64,000 nucleotides of DNA, taken from Perkinsus olseni (lineage: Eukaryota > Perkinsozoa > Perkinsida). The notes beneath the pieces were generated by a model. That model did not search any database. It saw only the letters and a program-made list of their open reading frames with translations, and had not been told where the DNA came from. Below, in pieces: positions 22,421 to 34,247 of the stretch (position 1 is its first letter; each line of letters begins with the position of its first letter). Position numbers and translations under genes: made by a program. The DNA is taken from the NCBI GenBank assembly GCA_013115125.1, contig JABANN010000011.1, positions 1 through 64,000 of the forward strand, read 5' to 3'.

Positions 22421-23193
22421 TCAGGCCTCTTTCTTAGTAAAGCTCCAGGAAGACTTGAGAATTCCGTGAACATCCTCTACTTCTTTCTCAGCTGCTCCGG
22501 TTTGTCTCCAGCTGGTGGCAAGGCCCCTGACCAGGTACACGACAACTTGAGCCGACTCCACCGTCGCAGCCCTCAAGGGCTTCGCCCCCATGCTCTCCTG
22601 TAAAAGGTTAGAGCACTTAAAGCCAAGGGCGCCCAGTAAGAAGAGGACGATGAAGGCTGTGGCACCGAGGGCAAGGGGCATGACAGCGAGGAGCTGAACG
22701 CCGACTGCGATCAGGAACATCGGTATGGACAGAACGAAGTAGTCCCGGCTGAGTCGTCGCAGAAACGCGTAAGTGCCGTTGTCCCAGAAGGCGACGAAAT
22801 CTCGGGCGTTGTCTCTAGGGCCCTTCCGTGTCTTCGAGAGTATCCGGTGACCGGTGAAATAAACAAAGCTTGATATGATAACATTAAGCATGTTAAAGCC
22901 GCCGACAAAGGACAGTAGGAGGACGTAGACGTAGAGGAGCGGCGGCCTCTCGAAGATCGTTGGGTCCACTGCAGTCAGCATAGAGAGGGAGAACCCTGAG
23001 AGAAAATACGAGGGCCTGGGAGTCGAACTCGGGACCTATGCCGAGAGCCGCTACTGCGAAGAGAGTTACCACGCTCACCCGCGATCAAGGCCGCCGTGAC
23101 GCCTATCTCATTCTCAGCATCGAGCCTTTCCTTGTACTTCTCGAGCAACAGCTCGGCCTGTTGCTCCGCTGTGGGCTGTACTCGAGGGCTCAT
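22421..23193 (-). CDS. Four-helix membrane protein, Orai-like topology
   Basis: The exon from ATG 23193 reads SPRVQPTAEQQAELLLEKYK and ITAALIAG-type sequence (GVTAALIAG). It splices to FSLSMLTAVDPTIFERPP at about 23000 and runs to a stop at 22421. Hydrophobic helices are AALIAGFSLSML, LLYVYVLLLSFVGGFNMLNV, FVLSIPMFLIAVGVQLLAV and TAFIVLFLLGALGF, with a cytosolic acidic/basic C-terminus. A coiled segment before a first helix of the type ALxAGF and four helices in about 230 residues is the layout of Orai-type CRAC channel subunits. I do not see enough selectivity-filter conservation to assert channel function. More N-terminal sequence (LLSRPVARTYATGAENLIET, 23280-23420) may belong to upstream exons. 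Confidence 0.5.
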
Positions 23194-24497
23194 GACAGAT
23201 GCTAAAGGCAGACTAACGATGATGCAGTGGATGGTGCCACCCAACACACCCCACCCCTCCTCGCCGCCGGCCGCAGCTGCGTCGTCATCAGGTCAGTATT
23301 TTCCTCGATTGCCGTCTGCAGACTTGCCAGGGTCTCGATGAGGTTTTCGGCTCCTGTAGCATACGTACGAGCCACTGGTCGTGATAGGAGCTGCTCACCA
23401 TTCGCTGATGCGCCCCCAATGGTTGACCCCGTTCTCGATTTGGACCAGGGGATGGCAGAGCCCGTACTAGCTTCGTGTTCGCTGCTCCTGCCATCACGGA
23501 CCACAGTAGAGAGCACTCAACGCAAGCAGGGGCCTACTCTTGGTCGGAAGCGTCGGGGCCTAGCAGAGACTCGGTCGATAGAGACTTCAGTTGCAGTGGT
23601 GGCGGAGGAGGCATCAGAACAACCCTCCCAACAATCCATTTGAAGGTAGCGCACGAGGCATTCAGCCGTCCTCGCTTTATTCGAGCCGCCCTGTCCAACC
23701 CCGTCGCCCCACTGTCGATATATAGTCAACACAACGCTCTCTGTGATTAACACGCTGCCACCACGCTGGCATCATTATCATCATCACGACCATGCATCAA
23801 CCTCTGGATTCCCCACTGGGCCAGAGCCACGAATACTGTAATAAACAACATCATTAAAAAGCATCTACTACGTCCATCGGGACACGCCTATCATCATCTT
23901 CATAACTACTATCTGTCTCATCTTAACACTAATAATCGTCCTTCATTATCGTAAAAGGTAAAGTACTTGAGCTTCTTCAAAATAACAGGGGCACTCGGAC
24001 TTCGCCTCCTCTCAAAAATAGAATAATAAAGCGCCGCCGTCGTCTCAATAATAATACTGCTTTAAAAGTCCTGTGACCACCGCCTGTTGCTATGCACTAT
24101 AGTCAGCCTATAGCACATCATTTAGGGGGTTCAGTTGGAACATTGTTAAAACCAACGATTACACTGCCCGACTTGCCCTCGAAAATGAGAGATCAACGAA
24201 GACGGCAGCACATCACAAAAATATCATCCCTACTCCTCGGCACCCTGGCCTAATGGTCTATGAGGGCGTAGAGGGACGCCGACGGTAGGCTACTAATAGT
24301 AGTGTTCACACTTGTTCTCTTTAGAGACGTTGATAGAGGATAGGCGCGTTGGGACGGCGGACAAAAATAATGGAAAAAGGGTAAATCAGCGAGGTACACC
24401 AATATGGTGCAATAGCACGACGCCTTAGCGGCTGCTACGAGCGTTGGTCTATAATGACCGAATAACAATAATAGGCTTCATTCAGCTTAACAGCGTT
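23194..24497. other. Probable upstream exon plus AT-rich spacer
   Basis: Bases 23280-23500 hold minus-strand coding-like sequence (ENLIETLASLQTAIEEN) probably belonging to the Orai-like gene. From about 23755 to 24497 the DNA is AT-rich with many TAAT/ATCATT runs and no supported exon. This is likely 3' flank of the KH gene and intergenic DNA. Confidence 0.4.
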
Positions 24498-27191
24498 TTA
24501 TTCATTGGGGTTGTTGTTGTTGGCGGCCTCAGACTCTTCCTCTTCTTCTTGGACGGCCTCCACGGGCGGCTGCGGCAAGGTGAAGGGGAAACCTGAGAAT
24601 TGCGTAAAAGTTGGTAACAACAAAACCCTGCGATGTAACTCACCAGCAGCAGCAGCAAGGAACTTCAGAGAAGACTCGCTGCAGGTGGAGTCTCCCGTTT
24701 CGCCCTTGCGCCTAGGCCTCCCGTTGATGCGGTGATTGCCACCGTTCAAAGGACAATCCGGGCTGGTATTGCCGCTGTTGTTGGTCGAGCTACTGCTCGA
24801 GGACGACCCACCAGTGGTAGCAGAGGTCACAGCAGGGACCGCCATGGTGACGGCGACGGCAGTATCAGTGGCCATCATCATCTCCGGAGGAGGGCCGGAA
24901 GGTGGGGGTGGAGGTGGTGGCAAGTCTGCAGTCGGGAATTCCTCGACCTCGTCCACAGCAGTATCCACCGAAGCTGCAGGGGCGGCGACCTCCTCCTCAA
25001 GCAGGCGTCTGTAGAGCTCGGCAGTAGTGCTGGCCATGACCGTGTCAGTGGAAGTGGTAGGGTTACTAGCGGTCGCAGCCATTCTTGCATTAACAGCTTG
25101 GACGATGAGATTGAACTCGGGACGAGGTCCTAGACCCAGGATTGAAGGGCCAAGCTCCCTCTCCAGCTGAGCAGCTCTAACACGGGCCTCCTTCACCAGG
25201 CTGGTCTGAATGGTCGAACGCAGGTGACGTCTCAACCTCTCCTGCAGCGCGATGTGCGGGGGCAACTTGTCGAGGTCGATCTCGCCTTCATCTTTCTTGG
25301 AAGTTTTGTCGTTTTTGTTGGTGTTCAGGAGAGAGGCATACTGCTCGTAGTTAGAGGACGACGAGGCGACCTTGGGGGCAGACGGCAGTCCGCTGACGAC
25401 CGAGCGAGTGGTGCTGTCGCCATCAGTGGCCGTGCTAAGAAGGACCCCGAGTCCGAGACGGAAGTAACAGGCGAAAAACGCCTACCTTGAGAAATGCGAG
25501 ATCCGGGAATCCGGCGAGGATCCACAATCACCGCTAGCAGCGCGGACGTCGTTGAACGTCTCAGCCTGCTTAGCAGCTTGACGGTGTTGGTAAGGGGTGT
25601 AGATCTGCAAGGCCAATCATACCGATCTGTAGCCGGCAAGGGTCACTCACCAGTATGTTGGCATGCTCGGAGACATGAGGGTTGCCTCTGATACCCTCGG
25701 TAATGGCACAGCCCGCTAGAGTACACTGACTGGCGGAACCGGTGATGTTGACGATACGCTACAACAGCGAGGCGGAATCAACTACTATCGAGAACACGAT
25801 AAGTTCTACTACCTCCAACACCCCATTAAGACGAGGAGAGATCTGTATGTGGACGCCGCAGGTCATGGCAAGTTGCCTGAACCACAACCACCTCCAGAAG
25901 GAGGTCTAGAGCACTCGGACTGCTGACCTGATATCCTTGCCCTGACGGCCCATCAGGGTGCCAACACTGGAGTTGGGGACGATCAAGCGGAGGACCATCG
26001 GCAACGGGCGAGGGCGATTAGGTACCTGACCGAAGGAGCGTTCAACCAAGATACCCGTGACCAAGGCGACCTACATTAGTGGTGCCAAGGAAGGTCGACT
26101 TAGCATCTTCCTGCGCCTGAGCGACCTGGTTGCAGAACTCGAACTTATTAACCACCTCCTGCAAAGCCTGACAGAGAAAACAGATACCACTCGTCGCAGC
26201 ACATGACCGACGGCCTACCGCGCGAATATTCGGCAGCTTGCCGCAGAGGACCATAATGCGGTCATTGGTGCCGGGAAAGTAGCTGCCCCCAGGAGAGACC
26301 TTGGCCGTCACTTGAGCCGCCTGAGCCATGACAATCAACTACCGACAGACCTAGAGTCTGTATTTGCTTACCTTCTCCATGGTAGCAATTTCCGCGCCGT
26401 TCTTACCGATGATAGCCCCGGCCTGCTTGTGCGTAATGAGAATCTTGCAGAAGCACTGTTCCGCGTTTAGAACTGTATTCCCTGAGGTGAAACGAAGTTC
26501 ATACACATTACAGTCGTGATGGTAGCATAAAGCAGCTTGACATCAGAGAAAGGTTTCTTACAAGCATTGGCCGCCACATGGGGGCCTTCGAGTGCTCCAA
26601 GCATGCTGGCGATGGTCTCTGAGTTCTGCATTAAATCTCCGATCAAACCTGAATGATCACATCTTCAGCCCAAGGACGACTCTCAACGACGAGCTCACTC
26701 TTGGGGTCCGCTCCCGAGGCGAGGACGTCCTCTATCATAGCGGTTGCCTGGGATGCCGTCATCTCATCTTCGGCCGTTGGTGCTGCTGTGGCCAAAGGGG
26801 CAGCAGCAGCCTCGGTGCCAAGAGCAGTGCCGGTTACGATACTGATAAAGTCGGCGGCCTGTGGAGGGTTATCGGAACTGCCAAGCACACACAACTACAA
26901 CGCTGCCTCGAGCCAGACCGCTTACGTTAGGGTCTGGTTCTGCTGAATATTGGCTTGTAGAGGGCGAGCCTGCTGTGGCTGCTGCTGGCGGCCGCCCACT
27001 TGCGAATTCTGCATCTCGTAGAAATGACTTGAGTTGAACTGATGGTCTCCGATCATGCTCGGAGCCTCAAGATTATTGTTGCCTCGGCGATACCCCTGAA
27101 TCCATGCACTGGCACCAGCAGCGGTATCTTCATTGCTGATGCTGTTGTTGGTGTTAACAGTGACTGTTGGCTTCGGAATATCAACAGCCAT
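24498..27191 (-). CDS. NOVA/PCBP-like KH-domain RNA-binding protein
   Basis: Predicted single-stranded RNA-binding protein. It starts at ATG 27191 (MAVDIPKPTVTVNT) with an Asn/Gln-rich N-terminus. KH1 is split by an intron: CKILITHKQAGAIIGKNGAE (near 26400-26450, with the GxxG loop as GKNG) and VTAKVSPGGSYFPGTNDRIM (near 26250-26320), exactly the NOVA/PCBP spacing of kL..sksqdfyPGT.eRv. KH2 follows near 25930-25990 (LIVPNSSVGTLMGRQGKDI, loop GRQG). The last exon (24498 to about 25265) has a Leu/Arg-rich helix region, a poly-Pro run, a Ser-rich run and an acidic/Asn-rich end. A splicing or mRNA-stability role is inferred from family. Confidence 0.8.
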
Positions 27192-27364
27192 GAGTGTGGT
27201 TAACGATAGTGTTGTAGTGCTATTAGCTGAAAGAGGGCAACGACGATAATCAGCAACTCCATACCATCCAAAACGTAACACTAGTAATCTCGAAACCATC
27301 TGCATCTAGAACAAGTGCAACAACTGCGACATGCTCATGCACACCATGCAGTCCTTATCCCCAC

Positions 27365-29149
27365 TCAGCCGTCACCTCTGCTGTGCAGCTGCTCCACAAT
27401 GATGTCTATTATGATGCCACTAGTGATGGCCAGAGGAGAATCCGGGTACAAATCCCGGAAGAAGTTCTTCCGCTGCGAGACAATAGGGTTGGTCGCGGCC
27501 GTCTTGTTGGTCACCGCCGCCCCGAGCGGCTCTGGCTGCCAATTGCCAGACGCGTAGTCTAGACAGGACTGGAAGTCACAGGGCTTTGCCGGGTCAGGGT
27601 GGCAGTTGAAGAAGGACTTCGACCAGTGTATACCATCCCTCGAGAGCTCCTGTCTAGCAAGTGTCATCTCGTAGGCATCCTCAATAGCAACGACGTCGAA
27701 CTCACGACCCACACGACTGGCGACCGCGTTAGCTTCCCGGAGCCTCTTCCTCCCATAGAAGATGTCGAAGGCGCACCAGGACACACGAAGGTCCTTCGGA
27801 CACGCACATCGGCGACCAACAGGCTGCGTGGTGGGCTTGAAAATGATGACACAGTTCGGACAGGCCTTCCGGACCGCCCCAAAGAGCTTCTTAAGCAGCT
27901 TACCATGATAAGCAATGCTTACCTTCTTCAGGGTGTGGAGATTCTCTCCAATCACCACGACCGTCGGCCGGGCCTTCTTGACCCGTTCAGCAATGGCATC
28001 GATGCTGCGCCAGCCGCCAGCGCGCATCGTACGACCATCGCACATGAAGGGGTCATCCTCACCGGAGTACATGAGCTCGTAGGACCCCCACACGCTCTCG
28101 TAATGAACTCCGACCTTGGCAAACTGCAGCAGCTCCGCCATGGCCTCCGACTGAGTCCAGAAGCGCCAGATGTCTTCAACCGTAGAGTCGCCGATGAAGA
28201 GAACTTTCTTCTTCCTCATGACCTTCCTTAACCACTTGTTCGCGAGCTTGCCCAACAGAAAAGGCTTCCGCCCGGGATTGAACCAGACGTAGTTGTCGGA
28301 GCGGTCGTAGTCCACCACTTCCAACTCGCAGTCCCTCATCGCCCTCTCTACGACCGTGTAATGCAGCCACTGTGGCTGAGTCCTAGGGAGCCTGCTGCAA
28401 TCGATAGATACCGGTAGGGCCTCAACGACAATACGGCTAAGTCGTGGGAGAACCTCAGCTCCCAGATAGACTGCGGTTGAGTTCAAGGGCCAGAACATGT
28501 CGAGTGAGGCCACCCTGGTAGGGTTCTTAGCGACCTTGGAGCACACCCGAGCCCGATCCGGAAGGGACACGTCCGGTTCCAGGGCAGCGTGATCAGCTAT
28601 GCGCTCAACCGAGACCGAGAGAAAGTACTGTCCTCCAACCACCAGTTGCGCGACCGCTAGGTAGAGGCAGTCCGGGCCTGCGACCACAGTGCGGGCTACG
28701 GTGAAATCGACGGGCAGGATGGCCGGGCCCCTGAGGACGCCAAAGAGCTCATCGTTGCAGCCGAGTTCGCCAGTTACCACACTTGATCGGAGCGGGCCAG
28801 CCACACGTACACGGAGGAGACCGTCAGCGGTGGTCGTGGCGCCCAGGAGGCGGTAGCGCGACCGCTCCTCGCGGCACCACGGGTCAGCATCACACTCCCC
28901 TTCACAATTTTTGACCGGGCATAGAGTACCGGAGACACCCCTGAGAGGGTCGTTGCAGTAGGGCGGGCTTTGGCGAGAGGGCAGCTCCGAGTGATGGCAA
29001 GAGTGGCCAGGGGGAAGTGGGATCAGCACCAGGGGGACTTCAGGCGATGGCCCGACCATGGGGAAGTGGCCTCTGTAGATTAGTACCAGAACGAAGGACA
29101 CTGCGGAGACGACCAGGGCGGAGCGGAGCATCGAGGACCGACTAGGCAT
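27365..29149 (-). CDS. Type II membrane protein with PC-esterase/GDSL-like domain (CASD1/NXPE/TBL-like)
   Basis: Single exon, chosen start ATG 29149 (MPSRSSMLRSALVVSAVSF), immediately followed by one hydrophobic helix (VVSAVSFVLVLIYRGH), so Golgi or ER luminal topology is predicted. The frame stays open upstream to 29530 with another ATG at 29450, so a longer cytosolic tail is possible. A Cys-rich luminal stretch (NCEGECDADPWCREE) precedes the enzyme domain. It holds VLFIGDSTVEDIWRFW, the GDS block of PC-esterases, PTVVVIGENLH and the late SRDGIHWSKS block with Asp and His. Relatives modify glycans by O-acetylation. The substrate here is unknown. Confidence 0.72.
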   Translation of the reverse strand: MPSRSSMLRSALVVSAVSFVLVLIYRGHFPMVGPSPEVPLVLIPLPPGHSCHHSELPSRQSPPYCNDPLRGVSGTLCPVKNCEGECDADPWCREERSRYRLLGATTTADGLLRVRVAGPLRSSVVTGELGCNDELFGVLRGPAILPVDFTVARTVVAGPDCLYLAVAQLVVGGQYFLSVSVERIADHAALEPDVSLPDRARVCSKVAKNPTRVASLDMFWPLNSTAVYLGAEVLPRLSRIVVEALPVSIDCSRLPRTQPQWLHYTVVERAMRDCELEVVDYDRSDNYVWFNPGRKPFLLGKLANKWLRKVMRKKKVLFIGDSTVEDIWRFWTQSEAMAELLQFAKVGVHYESVWGSYELMYSGEDDPFMCDGRTMRAGGWRSIDAIAERVKKARPTVVVIGENLHTLKKVSIAYHGKLLKKLFGAVRKACPNCVIIFKPTTQPVGRRCACPKDLRVSWCAFDIFYGRKRLREANAVASRVGREFDVVAIEDAYEMTLARQELSRDGIHWSKSFFNCHPDPAKPCDFQSCLDYASGNWQPEPLGAAVTNKTAATNPIVSQRKNFFRDLYPDSPLAITSGIIIDIIVEQLHSRGDG

Positions 29150-29837
29150 AGCATTAAGAAGAGGAAGCCAACGCGACCTGGCGCGACCAGTGACCTCCGA
29201 AAGCCTTCCACGAACACTCAGACGGCTGCCGGCGGAAGGGAAAACAGTCTCAAACGGCTGAGGGGTTGGAGCGGCCTCAGGAGCCCCCTCAGTGGCTGCA
29301 GTCCGCTCACCCCACCCCAAGCTACGAGACGGTACCCGCTTGCCACCACAGTCCCCGTCTCGGCTGCTACGGTCGCACAATGAAACGACCGGCCGCCGGG
29401 GGGCCCACCTACTGTTAACCAGAGAGATGACTAGACCACAGCCGCTCATTGAGGCGACCAGGCAGCTACAAGGGAGGTGGAGCGGCCAGAATGGGCCGAC
29501 GAAGGGCCTGAAAGAGGAAAACGCGACCAAAGAAGCAACCTAAGAAGCATGTTGCGCAGATGGTAAACGTCACGCGCCGCAAAAATCGGGCGAGCGAGAC
29601 TGTTCTCCAGGTTCAATCCCTGCGCCTGACATTTTTCCGGACTTTTTTCGCAACGCGCGAATGCCGCGAAACCCGTGAAGGTTTACCGTACGAATTAGTC
29701 AACGCTAGCCAACAGTTCTCGGAAATACGCTCATCGATGCAGCACTTGCGGTCCTTGCACAAGCGTCGGTCTTGGCGCAGGACCTACTCTTCAACTACTG
29801 TTGCTGCAGACGCTGGTTGTTTTCCGCCGCTACAATA
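29150..29837. promoter_or_regulatory. Divergent strand switch with GC-rich palindromic motifs
   Basis: The spacer lies between divergently transcribed genes. It holds GTCACGCGCCGCAAAAA at 29569-29585 and TTTTTTCGCAACGCGCGAA at 29643-29661, continuing into GCCGCGAAA. TTTCGCG/GCGCGAA cores resemble E2F/DP sites in other eukaryotes. A shared promoter region is inferred from position only. GGTTCAATCCC at 29610-29620 resembles a B-box but no tRNA fold surrounds it. Confidence 0.35.
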
Positions 29838-30041
29838 ATGTCCTCCGCCAGTGAGAGGATCAACAAGCTCGTCCGGCGAAGGAAGGTAATAGGCTGTGAG
29901 GTGGCGGGGCTTGGGCACTGCAGGCTTCAGGCTCGGATACTCGAGGAGATCTTGCACGAACACGCCCACTGTCACTGCGGGGACGCTCACTGTGGAGAGC
30001 GGGAGATGGTGGAAGAAGAGTCTGAGAGGGAGGATGTGTAG
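29838..30041 (+). CDS. Small acidic/His-Cys-rich protein, two exons, unknown
   Basis: ATG 29838 gives MSSASERINKLVRRRK to a GTAATA donor at 29886. Splicing to CTTCAG (acceptor end near 29929) gives ARILEEILHEHAHCHCGDAH, then CGEREMVEEESEREDV and a TAG at 30041. The product is about 53 residues. The H-x-H-C-H-C-G-D-x-H-C-G cluster could bind metal. It is the first gene of the plus block. No family recognised. Confidence 0.45.
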   Translation: MSSASERINKLVRRRKVIGCEVAGLGHCRLQARILEEILHEHAHCHCGDAHCGEREMVEEESEREDV

Positions 30042-30132
30042 TAACGGATGACGGGAGTTGAATCAATAGGGAGAGTAACAGCCTCGAGGGAAGATACCGT
30101 ATCAGCCCTGACCTAGGAGCTCTGTTGGGTGC

Positions 30133-31744
30133 ATGGTTCGTCAACCACGAAACGCTGCCGCTGTTCAGAACTTCATCACCAGTCAAGGCAACCGAACAGA
30201 AGCAGGAGGAGGAGGGACGCCCTACTCCCTCCCCGTTGAAGCGACCTCAGCCCTCAGCCGAGGTGCCCGTCAGGTAATAATTCTTCGAAGCGTGCGGAAG
30301 TGAGATGGCATTCCCAGAGAGAAGGCGAAGCGGGCGAAGACCGGGCCGGTCGAGCCTAGGGAAAAACTGGACCTCCAAGAGCCGTTGGACTTCGGAAAGA
30401 GGATGTCCCATACAGATGCTGCCGTGAGAGTCAAGGGCTTCAAGATGCTCGCTAGATGGCTTGGTAAGCAGAGGGTCTCTCGCATTGCCGGTCATCTCCT
30501 ATGAAGGTGCCCACTGGAAGTCTCTCGGCGAGCACGATGCTCGGAAGCTCTGGCGTGGACTTTGGTTCGTCCTGTGGATGGCCGATGGCCGAGGAGTTCA
30601 GCAGAATGTAATACACACGACTGCGTAATCGTGCCGTCCTTCTATTGCCATCTTCGCCAGACCGCGGCCCAAATGGTTCAGCTGTCTCGGGTATTCACGG
30701 ACGAGGCCGCCTACTTGTTATGGTGGAAGGCCTTTTGGTTCACGGTCAATGAGCAATGGGAAAAGGTAGTGACTCTGGACCAGTAATTTCGCGGCGCGCG
30801 ACACTATTCTCAGTTGGATAAGCACCGCATTAACAAGTACCAGCTCCTTCTACGTATTGCCGTAGCAGAGCTGCTGAATCACTCCATGAAGGTCCAGAGC
30901 ATCGACTCTCTCCGGAGACTGTTGGATGAGGATATTCTGGACAGGAAGAAATGTAGTGCATGGGGTGCTTGAGACCGGGTGGCCGAAAGTATTGCTCCCT
31001 CACACGCCGTGAGATCAGCGACACTCGACCTCTATTCACGTGGACAGTGAACAGTATTTCATTCCTCTGAAGTCCCAGAAAGCTCTCCCAGGCCTGCTGC
31101 TTATCTTAGTCTTCCCGTCTATGCACTCGGTGCGCCATCAATCGACCCATGTTGTGCTTGACTATAGACCGCAGCCGTGTTTGTATCCAGCGGCTCCACA
31201 ATTATGCTCAATCACGCCAAATTTGATAGCGCGGTGCGCCTTCACACTTGCGGGAGGTTTTCGTGTCTCGTGGCTACGTTTTCCGTTGCGACTACATCTT
31301 CAACTTACGCAGTCACAGAACCCACTCCGGGAGGGGGTTTGATCTCCAGTGTTCTCAGGCACCCCATCTGTAGTGATGCATTGTGCTCGTGTCTTCTGGG
31401 ACGAATGGGCGGCTGAGATCAAGGCCGTCGACGATGACTCCAAGAGCGCCGTTCTCACGACAGATTTCACTTTGCTGCGTCCCTGGATCAAGTGCGTTCG
31501 AGTCTGCAGTGTGAAGGCGGTCGTGGATGAGATCTACCTGTCCCTGCTACTGAAGACTCCTGTGAAGCAGTGGGTGCCGGAGGTCCGCACATGGATGTAC
31601 AAAATCGGCGAGAATACCAGGACTGAGGATATGCAGCGGGAGGAGGCGTATGCTGCTGTCGATCAGCTGGAGAAGAGGATGAAGAAAGAAGGTAGTACGG
31701 CGTGTGGTCAATGGGGCTGGCTGTTTACTGGACAGTCTCTGTAA
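30133..31744 (+). CDS. Ribosomal RNA processing protein 1 (RRP1/NOP52) family
   Basis: Nucleolar factor for large-subunit rRNA processing. The first exon is 30133-30273 (MVRQPRNAAAVQNFITSQGN). The next exons give VRVKGFKMLARWLG (30420-30455), RKLWRGLWFVLWMADGRGVQ (30540-30605) and MVQLSRVFTDEAAYLLWWKA then FWFTVNEQWEK (30670-30765). LDKHRINKYQLLLRIAVAEL follows (30815-30880). These reproduce the RRP1 order of kal..wL, l.KiWkgLfYcmWm.DKp, F...fw.t..reW..iD..RldKf..LvR. The last exon ends at 31744 and is helical and less conserved. Exons between 30950 and 31350 are uncertain: one frame near 31010-31045 is interrupted, so an intron edge there is unresolved. Confidence 0.72.
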
Positions 31745-31752
31745 TGCAAAGC

Positions 31753-31768
31753 GTCACGCGCCACGAAA
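31753..31768 (+). promoter_or_regulatory. GTCACGCGCC motif upstream of XAP5
   Basis: GTCACGCGCCACGAAA between RRP1 and XAP5 shares GTCACGCGCC and an A-rich end with 29569-29585 at the divergent switch. This may be a common promoter element; evidence is similarity and position only. Confidence 0.3.
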
Positions 31769-32039
31769 TTCCTACCGTCGTTCTTGATAGGTATCCCTAT
31801 CACCGACTAGGCTGTTCCTTTACTACCAACGTCAAACGTCTAATACCAATACTGTTTCCTCGCCTTATGGCCGGAGCGCTGCGTTACAGTGTTAAGTCGA
31901 GGCATGGGGAGTGGCTCAGTTGTTGGCTTGTCCACGATGGAGTCCGGCAATGCTGTTCTTCAGACTATACAGTCATGTGAGAATCAAAGAGCTTACAAGC
32001 TACTTAAACAGCGAGAGGTAGTAACTCAGGGGCTGTGGG

Positions 32040-34167
32040 ATGGGTGATAAGTCGCGGAAGGAAGCCGCCTTCTGTGCGGTCGTCGGTTGGGCGTATCCTC
32101 CACTTGAGAGTCCGATTCGAAGACCACGGCAGAGTATTTGGTTAGCCATCCTCATGCGTAATTGGCTCTGCACTTCAGGCCAGCCGCGATAAGTTGACGA
32201 AGGAGCGGAAGGATATTGAACATCAGACGGAAAAATTGGCTAAGAGGTGGTATAGAGTAGACTAAGTAGATGGTGTCACCATCCACTTGCAGAGCCATGG
32301 CCCCCTCCGCGGCAACGAGCAAGCTGGAGACGTTAGAGGCTGAGTTCAGTAAGCAGACGGTCGGTCTGCAGTCACGGTAGTAGCCTTGGGGAGACTGTGT
32401 TCTTGCTGGGCTACGTTCGGGTGGGCAGGTCTGATTACTTGGCCAAGCGGAAGAAGATAGATGACCTTCTGAAAGAGGGAATTACGGGAGAGGCGCATCC
32501 GACAGAAGATGCACCACCCTTACAGAAGAGTAAGGACCCCACCGATTGCTGCTCCTCCACAATGTTCGAACCGGAAAATAGCCTCTACCGTGATGGCCTG
32601 TCTTTGTCGAGTAGGCGAGCCTCCGGTAGCTAAGAAACGCAAGTCGATAAACAAGGTGGCTCTGTCGTTCTGTGATTCGGAGGAAGACGATTCCAGTAGT
32701 AGTGAGGCTGAGGACAGCGAGGGAGCTCAGAAGGAGGCCGTCATACCCAAGTTGAAGAAGGTAGTGAGGGACGTAGGCTAGACCACTGCCTTCCTCGGTG
32801 GCCGTGAAAACGCCCCTATGGATAGGCCCTCGGCGGCAGAGACGTCGTAGGAGTTGTCGATCTTCCTTTGGGTGGAATGCTTTTCAAAGCCTCCGAACGC
32901 TCGATTTGAGTATCTCGACCGGAGGTGGGAGTGCTGATAGGAGGCAAAATGACTAATTGCTATGTTCTGTGCATTTTCGGAGAGGACTTCGGGATTCTTT
33001 ATCGCCGTCCGTGACCGAATCTTCGTACAGGACCCGAATGCGAAGACAGACTTCCTTCCCGATGCTGAGAGGGACGCCTCTCTCGAACACGATAGACAAA
33101 GGCTCGTGAGGGAGTACTACGAGGAACAGGAAAAACAAAAGGGTGAGTTTGTACTAGGACAGAAAGAAACTCCACAACCGTGTTGAGCAGGGCTGCCACT
33201 GAGGGTCACTTACAGCTACTTTAACGGCACCAATCATCGGCGGACCATCGGAGTCACGCAGGGCTGTACCGTCACTGACTTCCTGGCACGATGCAAGGAC
33301 CAGGTAGGTCCCAAGTAGCCACCGGCTTCCTCGATCGTGCGCTTCCTTGCAGCTGGAGGCAGATTTCCCAGAGCTCAAGAGCCGCAACATCGGCGGTGAG
33401 TTGTGGCGGGGTGACTGTCGACCCTGAGGCATGCCGTTTGGTGTTGTTAGGGAGCTCCTGGGATGAGTTGCTGTTCGTGAAGGAGGACGTTATCCTACCC
33501 GGCAACTTGACCTTCCACGCCCTGATAAGGGATGAAGCCCGAAGCCAAGTGAACGGACTGTAAGATGACTGATGCCTTCGTTCTCCTCCTCAGCGACTAC
33601 GACTAAACCATGTCGATTCCAGAAATTTTCTCCTCGGTTTTTTTCATGTTTTTCCAAACGGGATGACAGAGTAGGAATCCGAAAATTTTGATATTTTCCC
33701 AGGGAGGTAAAATATCGATCGCCTGAAATTGGAATGGAAATTTCTGCGACGAGATGGCAATCCACGGGATTGGTCGGGAAATGGGGTAGTCGTTTCAGCT
33801 GTAGGCCAATCGCTCACCTTTGTAAATGCTATATGACTAAGCAGGCTGGCATATACGCTCCGTGCTTCCCTCCACGTTGAGCTTGAGCGTGTCTATGATA
33901 CGCCATATGTGCATCAGGCCCCTGTACCAGTTCGAGGTTGATGATGGCGGTTTGGGCATTGGTGACATTCGGGCGACCAAGAACAGAAGCAATCCAGGTG
34001 AGATTGATCAGGGCTCATCATTGTCACCAAGTCCCTCAGGTAAAATAGTCGACCGGAAATGGTACGAGGAGAACAAGCATGTGTTTCCGGCGAATAAGTG
34101 GGAACCCTACGACCCCACCAAAAGCGCTAGCGCTGAGTCAAAAGCCAAGCTGCAGAGTTTAACCTGA
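32040..34167 (+). CDS. XAP5/FAM50 family nuclear protein
   Basis: FAM50/XAP5 proteins are conserved nuclear factors linked to chromatin and splicing. Exons read in order give SRDKLTKERKDIEHQTEKLA, KLETLEAEFSKQTVGLQ and RSDYLAKRKKIDDLL. Next are SINKVALSFCDSEEDD with an acidic run, KTDFLPDAERD near 33040-33075, VTYSYFNGTNHRRTIGV near 33210-33260 and ELLFVKEDVILPGNLTFHAL (33460-33525). The end is PLYQFEVDDGG and KWYEENKHVFPANKWEPYDP (34060-34115), stop at 34167. Each block aligns with FAM50 ([62 protein letters not shown]). About nine introns, two longer than 200 nt (32778-33028 and 33560-33918). The first exon (ATG 32040) is tentative. Confidence 0.9.
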
Positions 34168-34247
34168 GATTTGACTATTATTGCGTTGTGGATCCTTTCG
34201 ATAGGCCTTGGTGTAGTCTTCGGGCGCTCAGCTTGTTTTCACTAAGT

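Noticed and set aside
23005-23085. tRNA-like string in the Orai-like intron (GAGTTCGACTC)
   Set aside because: The T-loop-like core is there but the T stem and acceptor stem do not pair, so no cloverleaf forms.
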